DNA of 64,000 nt from Klebsormidium nitens (taxonomy: Eukaryota; Streptophyta; Klebsormidiophyceae; Klebsormidiales; Klebsormidiaceae), in the NCBI GenBank assembly GCA_000708835.1, contig DF237122.1:64151-128150 (forward strand), in the 5' to 3' direction. Below are positions 52,030 through 64,000 of this stretch, piece after piece. Position 1 is the stretch's first letter; the number at the start of each line of letters is the position of its first letter. A model generated the notes under the pieces. It did no database searches, had not been told where the DNA came from, and saw only the letters and a program-made list of their open reading frames with translations. The translations under genes were made by a program, and so were the position numbers.

Positions 52030-53716
52030 GAACATTTGCGTCACTGAGGCTTTCCATAGGTACCGCTGGGACTGTCAGGACATTGTAGGTGACTGGTCTT
52101 GCGTGCGTTTTGTAAGATGAGGACGAGGTTCGAGCGCCATTTCAGCTTAAACGAATTACTTGGGGCGTCATTGTTGACATTGCAGCGCGGTGTCTGGCCA
52201 GAGTCTGTAATTTAGGCTTCAGGAGAGCAGGTTGTGAACTTACCATTTCTTGGGCAGAATGGAGCGGCCGATCTGCCTTATGTTGACTGCTTACAAAGAA
52301 GGACGTACATGCAAGCGCTTTGACCTTATGCTGAAGATTCGAAAGCCGATCGGTTATCCTCTTGCAAGTTTTAGTTCCAGGCAACTTTCATTCGCCATGT
52401 TCACAGGGCACCAGTATCTTGGGCCTTCAAGATTCGGCTTGCAAGCTCTTGCTCAATCTTGTGTCACGTATCTAGCCTGTTGCATGTCGTCACAGCATGA
52501 GTACGTGTCGTGGCATGTACATGTCGTGGATCGATCTGCATATGCTCTTCAAATAATAATCTATGGGGATTGCGGTCGACCTTCACGTAGTGACCATACA
52601 ACAAAAGGCTGCACCGCAACAATTATCAACCATGGGACACGTCATCCCATGAAATTAAGCTGACGGTCGCCTATAGCAGGCGTGCTCTAGCCTGCATGAC
52701 GCACATGATTGATAGATGCAAGCTAGTTGTCACCAGAATACATGTGACATATGTTGCTGCGCATGCAGCCGCGCGCATATGACAGACTCGATCGAATGAT
52801 CTCATGCAGGTTGTGATTTATGTGTATATAGGCATGCAGCCATGACTGTATATGCATGCCAGCTTTCACACGAGCGGGCAAAATTCTCACGTACCACTAA
52901 AGGCGCAATATACTCACATCTAGCTTGCACTATTCATTGCGTTGTACGTGTGCTAGTACTCATAACAATTGTTACAACGAGATACGTACCACACATGGGC
53001 ACGTGGGTACCATCGGCCATGATACCCACATTTCAGATGCATTTCCGGTCTTTCCAATCATGCAGCTTGAACATACAGCACAGTGCATGTATTCATCTGT
53101 ACGTGCATGAGCGCGCGGCTCAAAGCAATATCAGACGCTCCGGTCATGTTCTGAAGACATGTGCGATTTCGCATTGTTACTCTGTGGCTAGTTCAAGCTT
53201 ACCAGATTCAGTGATTGTAGGGTGCGCTTAGTAGTGTGCGTGAATCGACTTTTTACTTGAGGTCAACCTATCCATTGAGCCTGGCAGTCGATCCGGTCGC
53301 CGGACTCTGCGTTTTGCTTGCCACATGCTCGTCGAGGTACGATCAGGCTACACGGACCGCAGGCTAGAATCTGTGCAAAGAGGACTTGATGGTTCTATAA
53401 CAAGCCATCAGATATGCAAAATTTCATTCGATGGAGGAACCCGCATAACACCATCCCAGTACTCTTCTAGAGCAACTTGTGTTTGGCACGCTGAACCTCA
53501 GCTGTTGGTATAGACCAGACTTCATTTGACAGGCATTCACAATCACCACACAATTCGCTTGCGCGTCGAGCATTGTGATTGATTCGGCAAGTGTGACAGG
53601 TTCCAAACAAAAGACAAAAGACTGACTCGTTCCATTGTGCTGTTTGCACAGCTTGCTCAGGACTTCGAGCGGCAGTGTCAGTACTCTTCGAGAATTTCGG
53701 GACGAATTGGCATGCC
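52030..53716. other. Convergent intergenic, GCATGC/ATGCA-rich
   Basis: 3' regions of alpha-tubulin (plus) and rhomboid (minus). No gene recognised. From about 52680 to 53115 many GCATG, ATGCA and CATGC words occur (for example gcgcatgcagcc, tatatgcatgcc, cagatgcattt and acgtgcatgagc). Confidence 0.5.
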
Positions 53717-54538
53717 TCATACAATGTCCTCCGCTCGAGCCACGGCTGCGTTGGCGTTCCCTGCCGGCGGCCTTTGCAACACTCCCCCAATCAACCGCAC
53801 CGGAGACGCGTTTTCAGTCACCGTCTCCACTTGGATCCAATCCAACTGGAAGGGGCTCGACCGTTTCAAACTTGCAACGAACGCTATCCCCAACCATATG
53901 GTTCCTGTGAGCGCCCAGAAATCACTTATCCCCTGAAACAATCCCCAACCTATAAGGTAACCCACTATAATCCCCGCTAAATGTCCTACAAAGCTGGCCT
54001 GTGGAACTATGATTGACGTGAAGATGAGTGACTCGAACGGGGCGAAGCTGATTGGGAGGTTGAGAAGTCCTAAAAGATTCAGGTTTGATGACGGTTGCAA
54101 GCAGCTAAGAATGGTCATAAGACCAAACACGACGCAACTATAACCGACAGCTGTTACCCGCTTATACCGCTCCATCCGGAAGCGATGGGACAAGACATGG
54201 TACATTCCCAGAACGAGCGCGCCAGATAAGAACACCAGCAGAACTGTGTATTTCAGATACTGTCGCCACCCCAATTGCGCGTGCACTGGATTCTCGATGA
54301 TCCCCAGGCTCCAAAGGGCACTCATGTTGAACATCAGATGGATGAAACTTATGTGGGAAAAAGCTGCCGTGACAACCCTCCAGTACTGGCCAGACTCCAC
54401 CACCGCCTCGTAGCTTATGCCAACATCTGAATAGCCTATACCATGCTTCTGGATGTACAACCATACTGCTGTGCACAGGACAATGAGGCAGCTGGTTGCG
54501 GGCTTGTCTACCACCTCATAGAGGATTGGCCGTCCCAT
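53717..54538 (-). CDS. Rhomboid-family protease, RBL13-like
   Basis: Single exon, 273 aa from ATG at 54538 ([13 protein letters not shown]). That start matches plant RBL13-type proteins; the open frame upstream has no ATG. Several membrane helices are visible. The [19 protein letters not shown] block is the conserved L1/TM2 region of rhomboids. The catalytic dyad is Ser134 in VGYSCVVFG and His186 in [13 protein letters not shown]. The usual GxSG reads GYSC, as in this plant subgroup, so activity is likely but the Gly after Ser is replaced. It is an intramembrane serine protease cutting membrane helices; the substrate and compartment are unknown. No zinc finger (RBL14/15-like) is visible at the C-terminus. 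The gene is intronless here. Confidence 0.94.
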   Translation of the reverse strand: MGRPILYEVVDKPATSCLIVLCTAVWLYIQKHGIGYSDVGISYEAVVESGQYWRVVTAAFSHISFIHLMFNMSALWSLGIIENPVHAQLGWRQYLKYTVLLVFLSGALVLGMYHVLSHRFRMERYKRVTAVGYSCVVFGLMTILSCLQPSSNLNLLGLLNLPISFAPFESLIFTSIIVPQASFVGHLAGIIVGYLIGWGLFQGISDFWALTGTIWLGIAFVASLKRSSPFQLDWIQVETVTENASPVRLIGGVLQRPPAGNANAAVARAEDIV

Positions 54539-56360
54539 CGTGTGGAACAAGCCGCCAGCGTAGATCAGCACCGCAATCCGGGGCCCTGCTGAAGCATCGG
54601 TAAGCACATTCTGCCTTGTCAAATCCAAGCTTCAACGTAGAAGCAGGAGATGCCTGCACAGTAAGTTCGAACTTTTGGCAGCCAGTTCGCTCGCTAGCGT
54701 CTTACTAATTCCCTACAATCCTTGCGACAAGGGCGTCGAACTCTGCCATTGAAGTATCAGACGCTCTATAAAGCCTGCCCTCGGCAGATATATTCGGGCC
54801 TAACTAAATGCCCTTCTGTAGGAAGGCAATCTAGGTGTATGTAGCGGATTGCAGCTTGCCCCCGGCGCTCCTCAACACACTGCTCTCTCGCTCTTGAGTC
54901 TCCTGACATTAGTCATCAAACGAGGGAATCCTTTCAAGTTTCACAACCACGACGGCTTTCTTTCTGCAGCGCCACCTTCTTAGGCAAAGTGGCGGTTCCC
55001 CAGACGACCAATTGCCGTCGCATGCCGTTCGGGTAACAACGAGGTGCCCTTGTAACGAGCTCGTGCAATTCGTATCAAAAGGGAACCGGCATTAGAACCG
55101 CCATGAAGCAGGCAGTGTGAACAGCCCTGGCAGATTAGGGTTTGCCAGCGCTGCTGAGCTTCATGAGCTCATGCAAGCGATGGCGTAAAGGTATGGTGTA
55201 TGGTGTGAGTAACCAAGCTTTGCAAAACGCAACTGCAGAGGGTTTGCTGATGACACCATGACGGTTTGTCTGTTACCATGGCCAGTGCAAAAGTCAGTCA
55301 CTCCCTTGAACAGCTCCTACTTTGCAGAAATGCACTGATCAATGATCATAAAGTGGTCAGTTCTACAGAGCTTCAAGTTGCATCAGCAGTGCTGGCAGCT
55401 GTGGCTCAGTGATGCAAGGATCCGTTCTTCCATGTCCCAAACATCAGTCCTTCCTTTTTTGGACATCAGAATCGATGTGTTCCCTCTAGCTGTAGACGGG
55501 CAACAGCTGGGCCTGAGTAGAGCAGGTGGCGTTGAGCTCGTTTGAGCCCTCGGTGGACATCCAGAGCTGAGCTCTCCTGCCCTCCGGGCTTGTTTCTGTT
55601 AAGGTTGAACCAAGATGAATCACAAGCAGGCGGGGAGCAGTTTTCAGGAACTTGTCCGGAAAATTGGAATTCATGCAGAAATGTAGGACACCTGGATCTA
55701 CTTTGGAGTGCTCATGTCCAATCTGAGCACTTACTGGCTTAGTTTTGGTTAGCTACAAACCTTGAGCTCATTGGTTTTTGATTTATGCTTGTCTGCTGAC
55801 GAAGCAAGTTTCCTGACTTCTCTCAAAGCTAGGCTGCAAAGGAACCACATAATGAACTCACAAAACATGGTGTGAGGATGCAAAGATGGCTTGCTGAGAA
55901 TATTCGCAACAACAGGTGAGGGTTCAATCCTGATGGACTTATCACGAGAGCTCTTTTTGATGTACACGTGGAGCTCAGGTCGTTCAATCTGGCACTGCAA
56001 CTGTTGGTAATTGGACAAAAACACCTGACTTGTTTCAGGCGGTGAGCACAAGACTTCTCCAAAATCCATATGGAGGTGGAATTAGCTTTTCTTGGTTGCC
56101 TTTTGGGCCACCAATCAGCAAAGCTAAGATCTGTATTGAATTAACTCGTCTGTTCATGTGAGCAAGAACGTATTACCACTTGCCTTCTATCATAGGGCGG
56201 AGTGTTCCATGATGCTTATTGCGAGAACTTGACAAAAATTAGTCCAAGATTGCAGAAAAGCTGGAGTGAGCCAAAGTGTACAATTTGATATGACCACCGA
56301 AAATTTTCTCGTGTTGCCTACAGTGACAGCAGGGAAGCGGGGAGTATAAGGGCTGTCAAG
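54539..56360. promoter_or_regulatory. Divergent interval, rhomboid / sulfotransferase
   Basis: 1.8 kb between the two ATGs. Both promoters and 5'UTRs should be here. The rhomboid open frame runs about 90 bp upstream of its ATG, so that part may be 5'UTR or an upstream exon. No other gene is supported; open frames at 55749-56069 are shadows without resemblance. Confidence 0.4.
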
Positions 56361-59300
56361 ATGCTGACATCATTTGCCGCTGGCAAGGGCCTTGTGCTGC
56401 TCACGTTTGCCATGCTTGGCTGGTACATCAGCATGGCTGTGGGCAGTCCAACCATGAGACAAGGCCTTTTCAGAAGTGAGCACACAATCCGGACGTGTAC
56501 CAGTATCAATAATCTGAAAGCAGTGACTATCTTGAGCTCAAGAGCATCTTCCTGGCTGCTTCTTAAATCTGTGTCTTGGTTCTAGCGGCTTCGGAGGCTG
56601 CCCGGTGCCTTCCGCTCTTTTGTAAACGTTGGTAAAGTTGTCATCATCTGAGGCAATTTTTTGGCCTAAAAATGGTCACATCAGTGCTCAGCATGGCCTG
56701 TTCGACATCGTTCTTTCGAAGCCAACACTATCTTCCCCAGCTTGCTCATACCAAAACTTGTTCTCTATTGGTGCAGGACACTTACCCGTCCAAGTCATGT
56801 CGCCTGATGCTTACATCAGCAGTGACGTCACGGCCCAGAAGGCCGAAGACGGTCTTGGGATCTTTCACAGCACGAATCGGAATGAAGACGGCATCATAGA
56901 TAAGGGCACAGGTTACAAAGGGGAGTTCGCAACAGTCAGCCAGGATGGAAAACCGGCTACAGCAACAAGGCACGCCAGCAAGGTTGCGCGGGTAGCCGTC
57001 CCCCTTCACACGTTCACAATGCCGAGCTCGACGAACAAGTCACAGCAGTCTCGAAACAAAACGCATTTAAGGTCAGAAAGAGTTCACCGTGGGCCTGCCA
57101 CGTGCCCCCCCCTCAAAACCGGAGCGAATCTGCCCCGCCGAATCTATCCTCGTCGGGACCGGGGGAACTGTTCGTGCACCCCGGTGGCGCCGTTCATTCT
57201 GCTGTCGATGCAGCGGTCGGGGAGCGGGTGGCTGGAGACACTGCTCAACAGCCACCCGAACGTGCAGAGTCACGGCGAGCTGTTCCAAGTGAGGAAGAGG
57301 GGGGATGGGTGGCGGGAGATGCAGGCGGCGTTGGAAGAAGTGTTTGAGTTTGGGAGAGTGTCCGAGGAGCAGGAATGCCTCTCGGCTGTGGGGCTCAAGT
57401 GGATGTTGAATCAGGTGAGACATACAGGGCTGAGCGCCTTGCGAAGACACCGAATGGCATTGCAATACGGTTAGCGCGAGTGGTTGTAAGAAGGCGCTGC
57501 GGTCTCTAGCGCGTTTTCTTCATTTGTGCCGGACTGACAGGTTGAGTCTAATTGAGCCCTGGTCGCCACGAGCTTGGATCACGAACGAGGCAGTGCATGA
57601 AGAAAGCACTATGATAAGGAGGCTCGCATGGAAGTCGGTTCTCCTTCGATGCACGTTTGTCAAAGACCGGTCCTTCTTCCCGTTGAGCACACAATCCCTT
57701 GAAAATAAATGAGTGATTCCATCTTGTAAGCTCCCTGTGACGCCCAGAACACGTCATTGCTGTAATTATTGAGTCGAGCTGCCCGACTTCGCACCAGAGT
57801 TCGAAGTAAAAGCACGGATACGAATCGAGCTGATTCAGGAGAGGTGAGAACGTCCGGCAAGGCTGATGTCGAGGCTCCTTGTCGTTACAGCACCAAAAGC
57901 AGATTCCGCTTGCACGGCGCGAAAGTCTCACATCCACGGAACGTAACGCACAGCCTGACACCTGTTTCACCGTTACAGGGCGCCCTTCAGTACCGGCGCG
58001 AGCTGGTCGAGTACGTGCGCGCGCGGGGCGTGTCCGTGGTGCTGCTGGTGCGGCGGAACAGCCTGCGGCGGCTCATCTCCGTGCTGGCCAACATTTACGA
58101 CCAGGGGAAGAAGCTGGTGGACGGGAAGAAGCACCGGAGCCACGTGCACTCCGCGGAGGAGGTGGGCTTTCCAGCGCTTGTCCTGAACTGCCCTGTCTAG
58201 TTACCTGCACGATCTTGTCGAGCTAGTTCAAATGGGTCACGTTGAAACCGCCCAGCTGGGAAAATCTTCGGCCGCTGGAACTGGTTACAAGCGTCCTTTT
58301 CTCCAAGCACGAAACAAGAAACTGGAATAACCAATCCGACGTCCCAGTCGGTCACGTTTTTGCTCCTGGCGCACTTTCAGTCGGTTGAGGAGGGGGAAAG
58401 AGATTGATATTTTGTGCTGACGCCACAGCTTGCGATGCGTTCGAGGCGGCACCTCGCACTAGAAACATTGCAATCCAACAGGAAGAATGAGAGCGAGACT
58501 GCCTGTGCTGACGTCACAGCTCGTCACGTGTCCACGATTGCCAAGCCGGCGCATTTTGAGTCATAATATAGTCCGCCACCTTGAAGAAAGAAACGGACGA
58601 TCCGTTCGCTGACGTCACAGCTCGACAGGGTCCGCGATCGGCCAAGCTGGCGCACTTCGCGTCAAAACGTCGGAAGAACGATCCGTTCGCTGACGTCTTG
58701 CCACGTGTCCGCAGGCGGCCAAGCTGGCGCACTTCCGGCCGCGGCTCAACCCCGGCACGCTGCTCCCGCACCTGCGCCACGTGCAGCGGACGACGGACGC
58801 CGCCGTCGATTTGCTCGCGGACACGCGGCACCTGGTGCTCCACTACGAAGACCTGGTGGCGGACTCGAGGGTACGGTTCCGGTCGTTCCGTTTCCGTTCG
58901 CCGTGAATGCGTCGTTCCGCCGCTGTTTGCGGTCTGCCGAAGTGTATGGCGCTCCTGTGAAGCGTTGTTGTGACGAATGGGAGGGTGCGGTTTCGTTATA
59001 CAAGTATTTTCCGTCGGGACTCACTTGGCAACAGATAATGCATTGCGCCGGCTTGGGAAGGAGCCTTGATCGGATACTTCTTTCAATGGTAGCGTGCAAT
59101 AATGCCTTGATTCCGTCACCAACTCTTACGGTTACGGTCCAGGGATATCTAACTGACCTCAAAACATGGCAGCGCCTTTTCTTGTTGCCAGAAGCAGTCC
59201 TTGCAAAGTTACTGACGCCACCTTGCCGGAAATTGCAGGTCGTCGACCGCTTACAGGCCTTCCTCGGGTTGCCCCCCCGGTTGCTGAGGAGCAAGCAGGT

Positions 59301-59397
59301 GCAGATTCACCGAGAGGGCCTCGAGCAGCACATCGCAAACTGGGACGAGGTCAAGAGTATCTTGACCGGCACAGAGTTCGAGCACATGCTGCAATGA
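56361..59397 (+). CDS. Plant-type Golgi carbohydrate sulfotransferase
   Basis: Five exons: 56361-56475, 56777-57414, 57979-58161, 58715-58870 and 59239-59397, giving 416 aa in frame. An N-terminal hydrophobic anchor (GLVLLTFAMLGWYISMAVG, residues ~10-28) makes it a type II membrane protein. A variable stem of ~140 residues follows. The PAPS 5'-phosphosulfate loop is in ILLSMQRSGSGWLETLLNSHPNV (residue ~180). Conserved blocks follow: SAVGLKWMLNQ, VVLLVRRNSLRRLISVLANIYD (3'-phosphate site), SHVHSAEE, HLVLHYEDL and VQIHREGLEQHIANWDEV. These match the plant P-loop sulfotransferase family, acting on an unknown glycan or peptide in the Golgi. The acceptor of exon 4 lies in a tandem array (58505-58735). 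ATG at 56361 is the first in frame before the anchor. Confidence 0.94.
58505..58745 (+). repeat. Tandem copies of sulfotransferase exon-4 acceptor
   Basis: Three direct copies of a block: gctgacgtc, a short variable part, tccgc, then the exon start GGCCAAGCTGGCGCACTTC. The functional one is at 58691-58733 with acceptor cgcag before 58715. Upstream versions have the matching exon bases at 58640 and 58539 (periods 77 and 101 bp). In both upstream copies the acceptor AG is replaced (cgatc, acgatt). An older fragment with ctgacgccacag lies near 58420. Confidence 0.9.
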
Positions 59398-61405
59398 GAG
59401 GCAGGCGGAAGTTCGGTTCTGCGGTCGACATCTTTTGAACGTACCGCTGAATCGCGTGTTGTAAAGTAGAAAGCGGGGGATTGCCGGGTCAAACGGTGTG
59501 CAGGAAAGGTTGAATCATTCACCGCCACTCACTGCTTGGGATGTTGAAGTCCCGGCTCAGAAATGCGGGAACGGCATGCGGTGTTTGCGTCCGAGGACGC
59601 GATTCTTTCATGATAGCGTGTACGAAGCAACTCGATAATTGACCGGACGTTAGGACGTAAGTAGATGCATTCCACTTAAGATAAGGCAGAGCATTGGAAT
59701 TCGATGCTCTGCTTAGTGGTACCGTTCAAAAGTCTCAGTTGCACCATCTCCTGCCAAATGCCTTTCATCACCTCTGACGCTTGTGACCTTGTGTATCAAC
59801 AGCCGCGCTGCACGCGAATCTATCGGGAATGCGCTTTTCAGGTCATCATGCATTTTGCATGTATAGCTGTACGGCCTCTGTTGAGACGTCTGCAAAAATA
59901 GATTAAGTAAGGCAACATGCAATTGATGGGGCGCTTGCGCAGCTCAGGCAAGCCTATGGAGGGGGCCGGCCATGTGCGAAAATGCAACGGCTTGCAGCTA
60001 TATGATGTACGAGGGAACATTCGAGGACATTGCTTTTGTATTTTCTCTTCATGAAGAACATATATGACCTAATGAGGTCACATGAAAGCCATGCAATTGT
60101 CGGATGCAATTTTCGATGGAAGCAAGGCAAAAGCGTGGATCCAAACTTTTTCAATCCGTTGGACTTCCATTCGATCGAATCAGTGAAAAAGCCTCGACTC
60201 AACAAGAGCTTGAGTAGCGATAAGGAAGTGCGACTTCGAAGACTCGCAAAATTCTCTTGCGCGTACTGTCGAATCGTGCAGCAGGTTTTTTCCACAGTCT
60301 TACAGACGCAATTTAGACGGACGGTCTGGATTATTCGTCAGCTCACGGGAGAATCGATTATGCATGACCTCCTGATTGGCAGATGTCCCGGTCGGACCCT
60401 TGTTGGCGGTTGCGGTTTTCTTCGGAGCCTGAGGCTTGCATGTTATATGATCTGGGTTCACGTAACTGTATCTTGATCGGCTCTTTCACAAATCTGGACA
60501 AACGAACCCAGTTCAGTGCATCGGATTGGTCGGGAGACACCCCCGAGGACGCGACTGGATGCAGACTCGGCTATGTCAACACTCCGCGCCTCACAACGTC
60601 GGCCCGGCTTTTTTGATAACCCTCGATATGTCACTCTCAAGCTACTACTGTGAGACTTCGACTCGAATTCCGCGGGAAGCTCCTGCATGACAAGAAGTCG
60701 TTTGCGCGGGGACTTTATTTGGAAAGGCAGACTTTGAGAATGCCAAGGCAATAATCTTACTTAGTGCTTTCCGGTTTCAAGATGAATTCAAACTTCGAGA
60801 GAAAGCGCGCGGAGGCAACATAGCAAGTCTGTCTGAAATTCAGGACTCAAGAGGCAGAGAGTCTACAGTAGTATCATCTGATTACCCTACGTCAATTCCA
60901 AGAATGCGCATGCATCTGGTGCCAGTAGAAAAGAAGCTACAGTTATCATATAGCCGCAGTGAGCCGCAGCTCAGAGCTTCTTTTCTTTTCCAACTTTCGC
61001 GTCATAGTGTTCCTTCTTTGGCGCAAAGATCAAGGTTGTCGGGAGCCATGCACAGTTATTGGTGAATCATATCAGTTAAGTAATGTTCAGCGCTGAAGAT
61101 CTGGGTGGGTGTCCCAATTTCTGGAGGGCGCTCCGACTACTGCTCGGAACAAACCGACAAGTGACTCGTTGCGGCCAAAAGTTGTGGAAAGGCCACGGAG
61201 GTGTCTCTCTGCATTGCAGCTCAGATAGAGGGCCTGGCTCGTATCAGGACAACGATGAAGCCTTCCGTAGTCTCTTTCGCGAAATGGTTGGGCTTCCTGA
61301 TCCTCAAGCACCTGAAAGCTAAGGCTTATTGAGCGCCTTCTCTGGCATACCTCTTTGCGAACACCCTTCTCTGCCAGCTCTGATCAAGGAAGCCATCCTT
61401 TCAAG
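59398..61405. other. Intergenic between sulfotransferase and homeodomain gene
   Basis: 3'UTR of the sulfotransferase and promoter/5'UTR of the next gene. No gene recognised; a 148-codon frame at 60030-60476 lacks any resemblance. ATGCA/TGCAT words are frequent at 59660-60110 (for example catgcattttgcatg). Confidence 0.45.
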
Positions 61406-63279
61406 ATGGAAGTACCTGCAGGACTCGAGCAAAGTGAACTGCAGCAATGTTCAACGCTCGAGACATGCTTCGTGGACATCCCTAACTTTTTAGATACAAA
61501 TTCTGACCAGTGCACTGAGAGAATAGGAGGAGATACTGACTGCTCAGAAGGACCTGCTGGTTACAGCCAGTCTTGTGAAGCAACCAATACCTTCGACGTG
61601 AGCAACTTCCTGGAGCTAGACTTTGCGTTCGAGAAACCAATTGGCTCAGCGCTGGAGAGGCGAAGCTCGGGGCAATCAAAGACTGGAAAGGAAGACAGAA
61701 GCATGGTCAACCTGCTCGGGGTTTCGTCTAGTCAGGAATGTCGTGCTTGCGTGCCGAATCGTCTGAGCGAAGAATCCACGCAGTCAGTTGGTGGCATGCA
61801 AACGCCTTTTAAGCTTGGCTACTACAAATCAGAAGCAGACCTCTTTCCGGACTTTGCTAAGAAGAAGGAGGCGATGCTCTTCGTTCCATTAACAGGGAGC
61901 TCAGCTGATCGCAGCGGGAAGCGGAAGCATATTGCAGTCGATCGTGAGATGCCTACCATTACTGAGCTGGGTCAGGAACAAGATTTCAATGCCCTCGCAC
62001 CAGCAGCAATCAAGAAACTCAGAGTTGACATGGGAGTGGATACCAGCGAAGACAAGCACGGAAGCACAACTGACTCACCTCGAGCAGCACGGTCGAAGCG
62101 CAGGAAGAAGTCCACAGAATCCATCGACCATTCGGCAGATGTGAAGTCTGAGTTGAGGAAAAGGGAGGCCGATAGTGTGATCAATCTTGGCACGCCGGAT
62201 TCTGTCGTCTCAGACCTTCCCATCATTGGAATAAAAAGAAAAGCGCAAGCACGTGAGGAGGATGGAGGGGGAAGGGAAGAAGCTCAGACCGATGGGATTG
62301 TGCTGATGCCTAGCTCTCCAAACCTGCCCCGAAGGAAGGCTTCCCGTGTGCTGAAGCTTACCGCGTCTGCGAAGAAAACGGCAAATAAGCTCTCTTTGGA
62401 GAAGGAACCAGAAGCAGAGATCTACTCCAGAAAGAGAGCATCAGCTAGGCTGGTTTCAGAGGGGCTTGAAACAGCTGAGGCAGTAACGCAGGATCGCAGG
62501 GTTGGAAAGGCGGCAAAGCGACCCGTAAGTGCTCTCGTACATCTCTTTGATTGTGTTTGTGTTTGTTTGTTTTGAGGTTCTAAGACGTGCTAGAGAAGGT
62601 CCTCCTAAATTAGCTACATGAGATCAAGCTCTGCAGAACGCGTTATCTTGCACCAACTTTTGATCATCTGCATGAAACCTGCCTCTTTACAGAGCTGGTA
62701 ATGACAGCAGAAGTGGCGCCGAGAACAGTGCGGAGCGTTTCGACAACTATGGCTGCTGTTACTTATGTTCCTTGCCTGCGTGCCTTCTGAACTGCTCGTT
62801 TGACGTTCATGAAGCTTCCGAAGAAGAGCGTACAGATCCTGACCGACTGGACCCAGAGCGAGAACGTCGTCCCATACCCTGACAAGAATACCAGGCACCA
62901 ACTGGCAGTCGCCGCTGGGCTCTCGTTTCAACAGGTGCGTTTCAAAGCGGGACTCTTCATCACAAACCAGAGAGACTGAACACGTTTCAATATGCTAGAC
63001 AATCGCGAATTGAATGGAGATTTGCCAATGACCACATAACAGTGCACAAAGTTGACGTTCCGTTCAAATCCAGAATCCCTTGCGGATAGGAACAGGGCCT
63101 CAGGATCATCGCGTGCGACTGTGCTCCTACCTGTGACCTGTTAACTGATGACGTGGCTGTGGCTGATGTCATGTCAGGTTAACAGCTGGCTTGCTGCCGC
63201 ACGGACCAAGACGGGTCTCATCGAAGTGCCAGCACACCTAAAGAGGGGAAGGAAGGCGGTGCGGGGGAGTGCCGGCTGA
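61406..63279 (+). CDS. KN/TALE homeodomain-like protein lacking Asn51
   Basis: Three exons: 61406-62524, 62815-62934 and 63178-63279, giving 446 aa in phase 0. The first 370 residues are low-complexity, acidic and basic mixed, with Lys/Arg clusters (SKRRKKS, IKRKAQ) typical of a nuclear protein. The C-terminal domain, LPKKSVQILTDW, VVPYPDKNTRHQLAVAAGLSFQQ, VNSWLAAARTK, follows the Homeobox_KN pattern. The PYP of the TALE three-residue loop and the recognition-helix Trp48 and Arg53 are present. The invariant Phe49 and Asn51 are Leu and Ala, so standard DNA contact is doubtful. The acceptor before 62815 is atgaag rather than a pyrimidine-AG, so that junction is less certain, or ATG at 62809 could be an internal start. 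The frame upstream of 61406 is open but has no ATG before 61355. Confidence 0.75.
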
Positions 63280-64000
63280 GGTTCAGAAAAAGGAGAAACC
63301 GAGAAAGCGCCCATGCACAGACCGTGTTGAGGTTGAGATTGTCAGTGTGTGTTTGATGTGCTCTTTCGATTTTGCTGGGGCACTGCATATTTTCGGAGTC
63401 GGTCTACGACTCTCAGAAGCGGACATGCAACAAACTAAGCCAGTGAGTCTGCGTGTCGATTTGATGAAGCAAGAATATGTTGGATCGACGCTCTCATTGA
63501 GCGGCCCTTAAAATAGGTATATCGTGTGTGTCGTACACTGAGACGCCCGCTTGGACGGCTGCCATGCCGCAGTCGCACGGGCCCGCCATCGTATAACGCA
63601 CCAGTTGCCCCTCGGGCCCACATGCTAGATACTTATGCGTATAGCTTTTGTCGTTTCGATTAACCGGCTGGTGTGAGACGCGCTGCACGAAAGGCAGCTG
63701 GGTCCATGCCAGGTGCAAGATGTCATGCACTGAAATTAGGGCATATCGATTCACTGATCGAGTCGACATGAGCAAAGAAGCTACTTAAGTCCATGGACGG
63801 TATGAAGTGCGCCCAGCATGGAGCCGCCGCCGGAATTCCATTGAAGTGTCTTTTTAACAGCTGAATGAATCATAACACTAGTATAAGTGTCGGACTGTCT
63901 CAATCTGGCGGCCGCACGGCAGGTGGGTGTACCGCAAGACGACTAAATTGCTCAATGATTAAGAACCGTCTGGCTAAAATGATCATATTGACCATCAAAT
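63280..64000. other. 3' flank, nothing recognised
   Basis: Sequence 3' of the homeodomain-like gene to the window edge. Open frames on both strands are short and unrecognised. Confidence 0.4.

Noticed and set aside
60030-60476. 148-codon plus-strand open frame after the sulfotransferase
   Set aside because: No recognisable domain, no splice-consistent neighbours, ATGCA-rich intergenic composition.

Overview
The window is nuclear DNA from a eukaryote of the green (plant) lineage, most likely a streptophyte (charophyte) alga of roughly Klebsormidium type. The evidence is a set of genes with plant-specific architecture: DUF707, ZFWD (two CCCH fingers plus WD40), a Rab geranylgeranyltransferase alpha subunit with an LRR tail, chloroplast-type DUF493 and DUF7804 proteins, an RBL13-like rhomboid, a plant-type Golgi sulfotransferase and a KN/TALE-like homeodomain. 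Most genes are split by many short introns (about 100-1500 bp) with GT-AG borders. The organism name is inference. No rRNA, tRNA, CRISPR or intact transposon was recognised.

Layout. (-) 1031-3777 protein with five EsV-1-7-type Cys/His repeats; (+) 5059-10063 sucrose-phosphorylase-like GH13 enzyme, first exon not found; (+) 10928-11646 MYND zinc-finger gene or relic; (-) 13137-20087 DUF707, 12 exons; (+) 20869-25660 ZFWD; (-) 26796-28094 carbonyl-reductase-like SDR, apparently intronless; (+) 29008-30472 DUF7804; (-) 33435-35452 divergent histone H2B with one intron; (-) 37185-39216 DUF493; (-) 40243-45159 RabGGTase alpha; (+) 46069-52029 divergent alpha-tubulin, 10 exons; (-) 53717-54538 rhomboid; (+) 56361-59397 sulfotransferase; (+) 61406-63279 homeodomain-like protein. 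These are unrelated housekeeping and accessory functions, not a pathway cluster. Several neighbours are divergently transcribed from shared 0.7-1.8 kb intervals.

I rebuilt exons by hand from splice-site phase and family conservation. Every multi-exon model given as complete is in frame from ATG to stop.

The most unusual signal is structural. In four unrelated genes (sucrose phosphorylase, DUF707, H2B, sulfotransferase) the 3' end of an intron together with the first bases of the following exon is tandemly duplicated inside the intron, with units of about 77-143 bp, leaving decoy acceptors. Other oddities are an alpha-tubulin lacking the K40 site and three residues of helix H12, a homeodomain-like protein with Ala in place of Asn51, a probable GC-AG intron, and ATGCAT-dense islands concentrated in regions 3' of genes.
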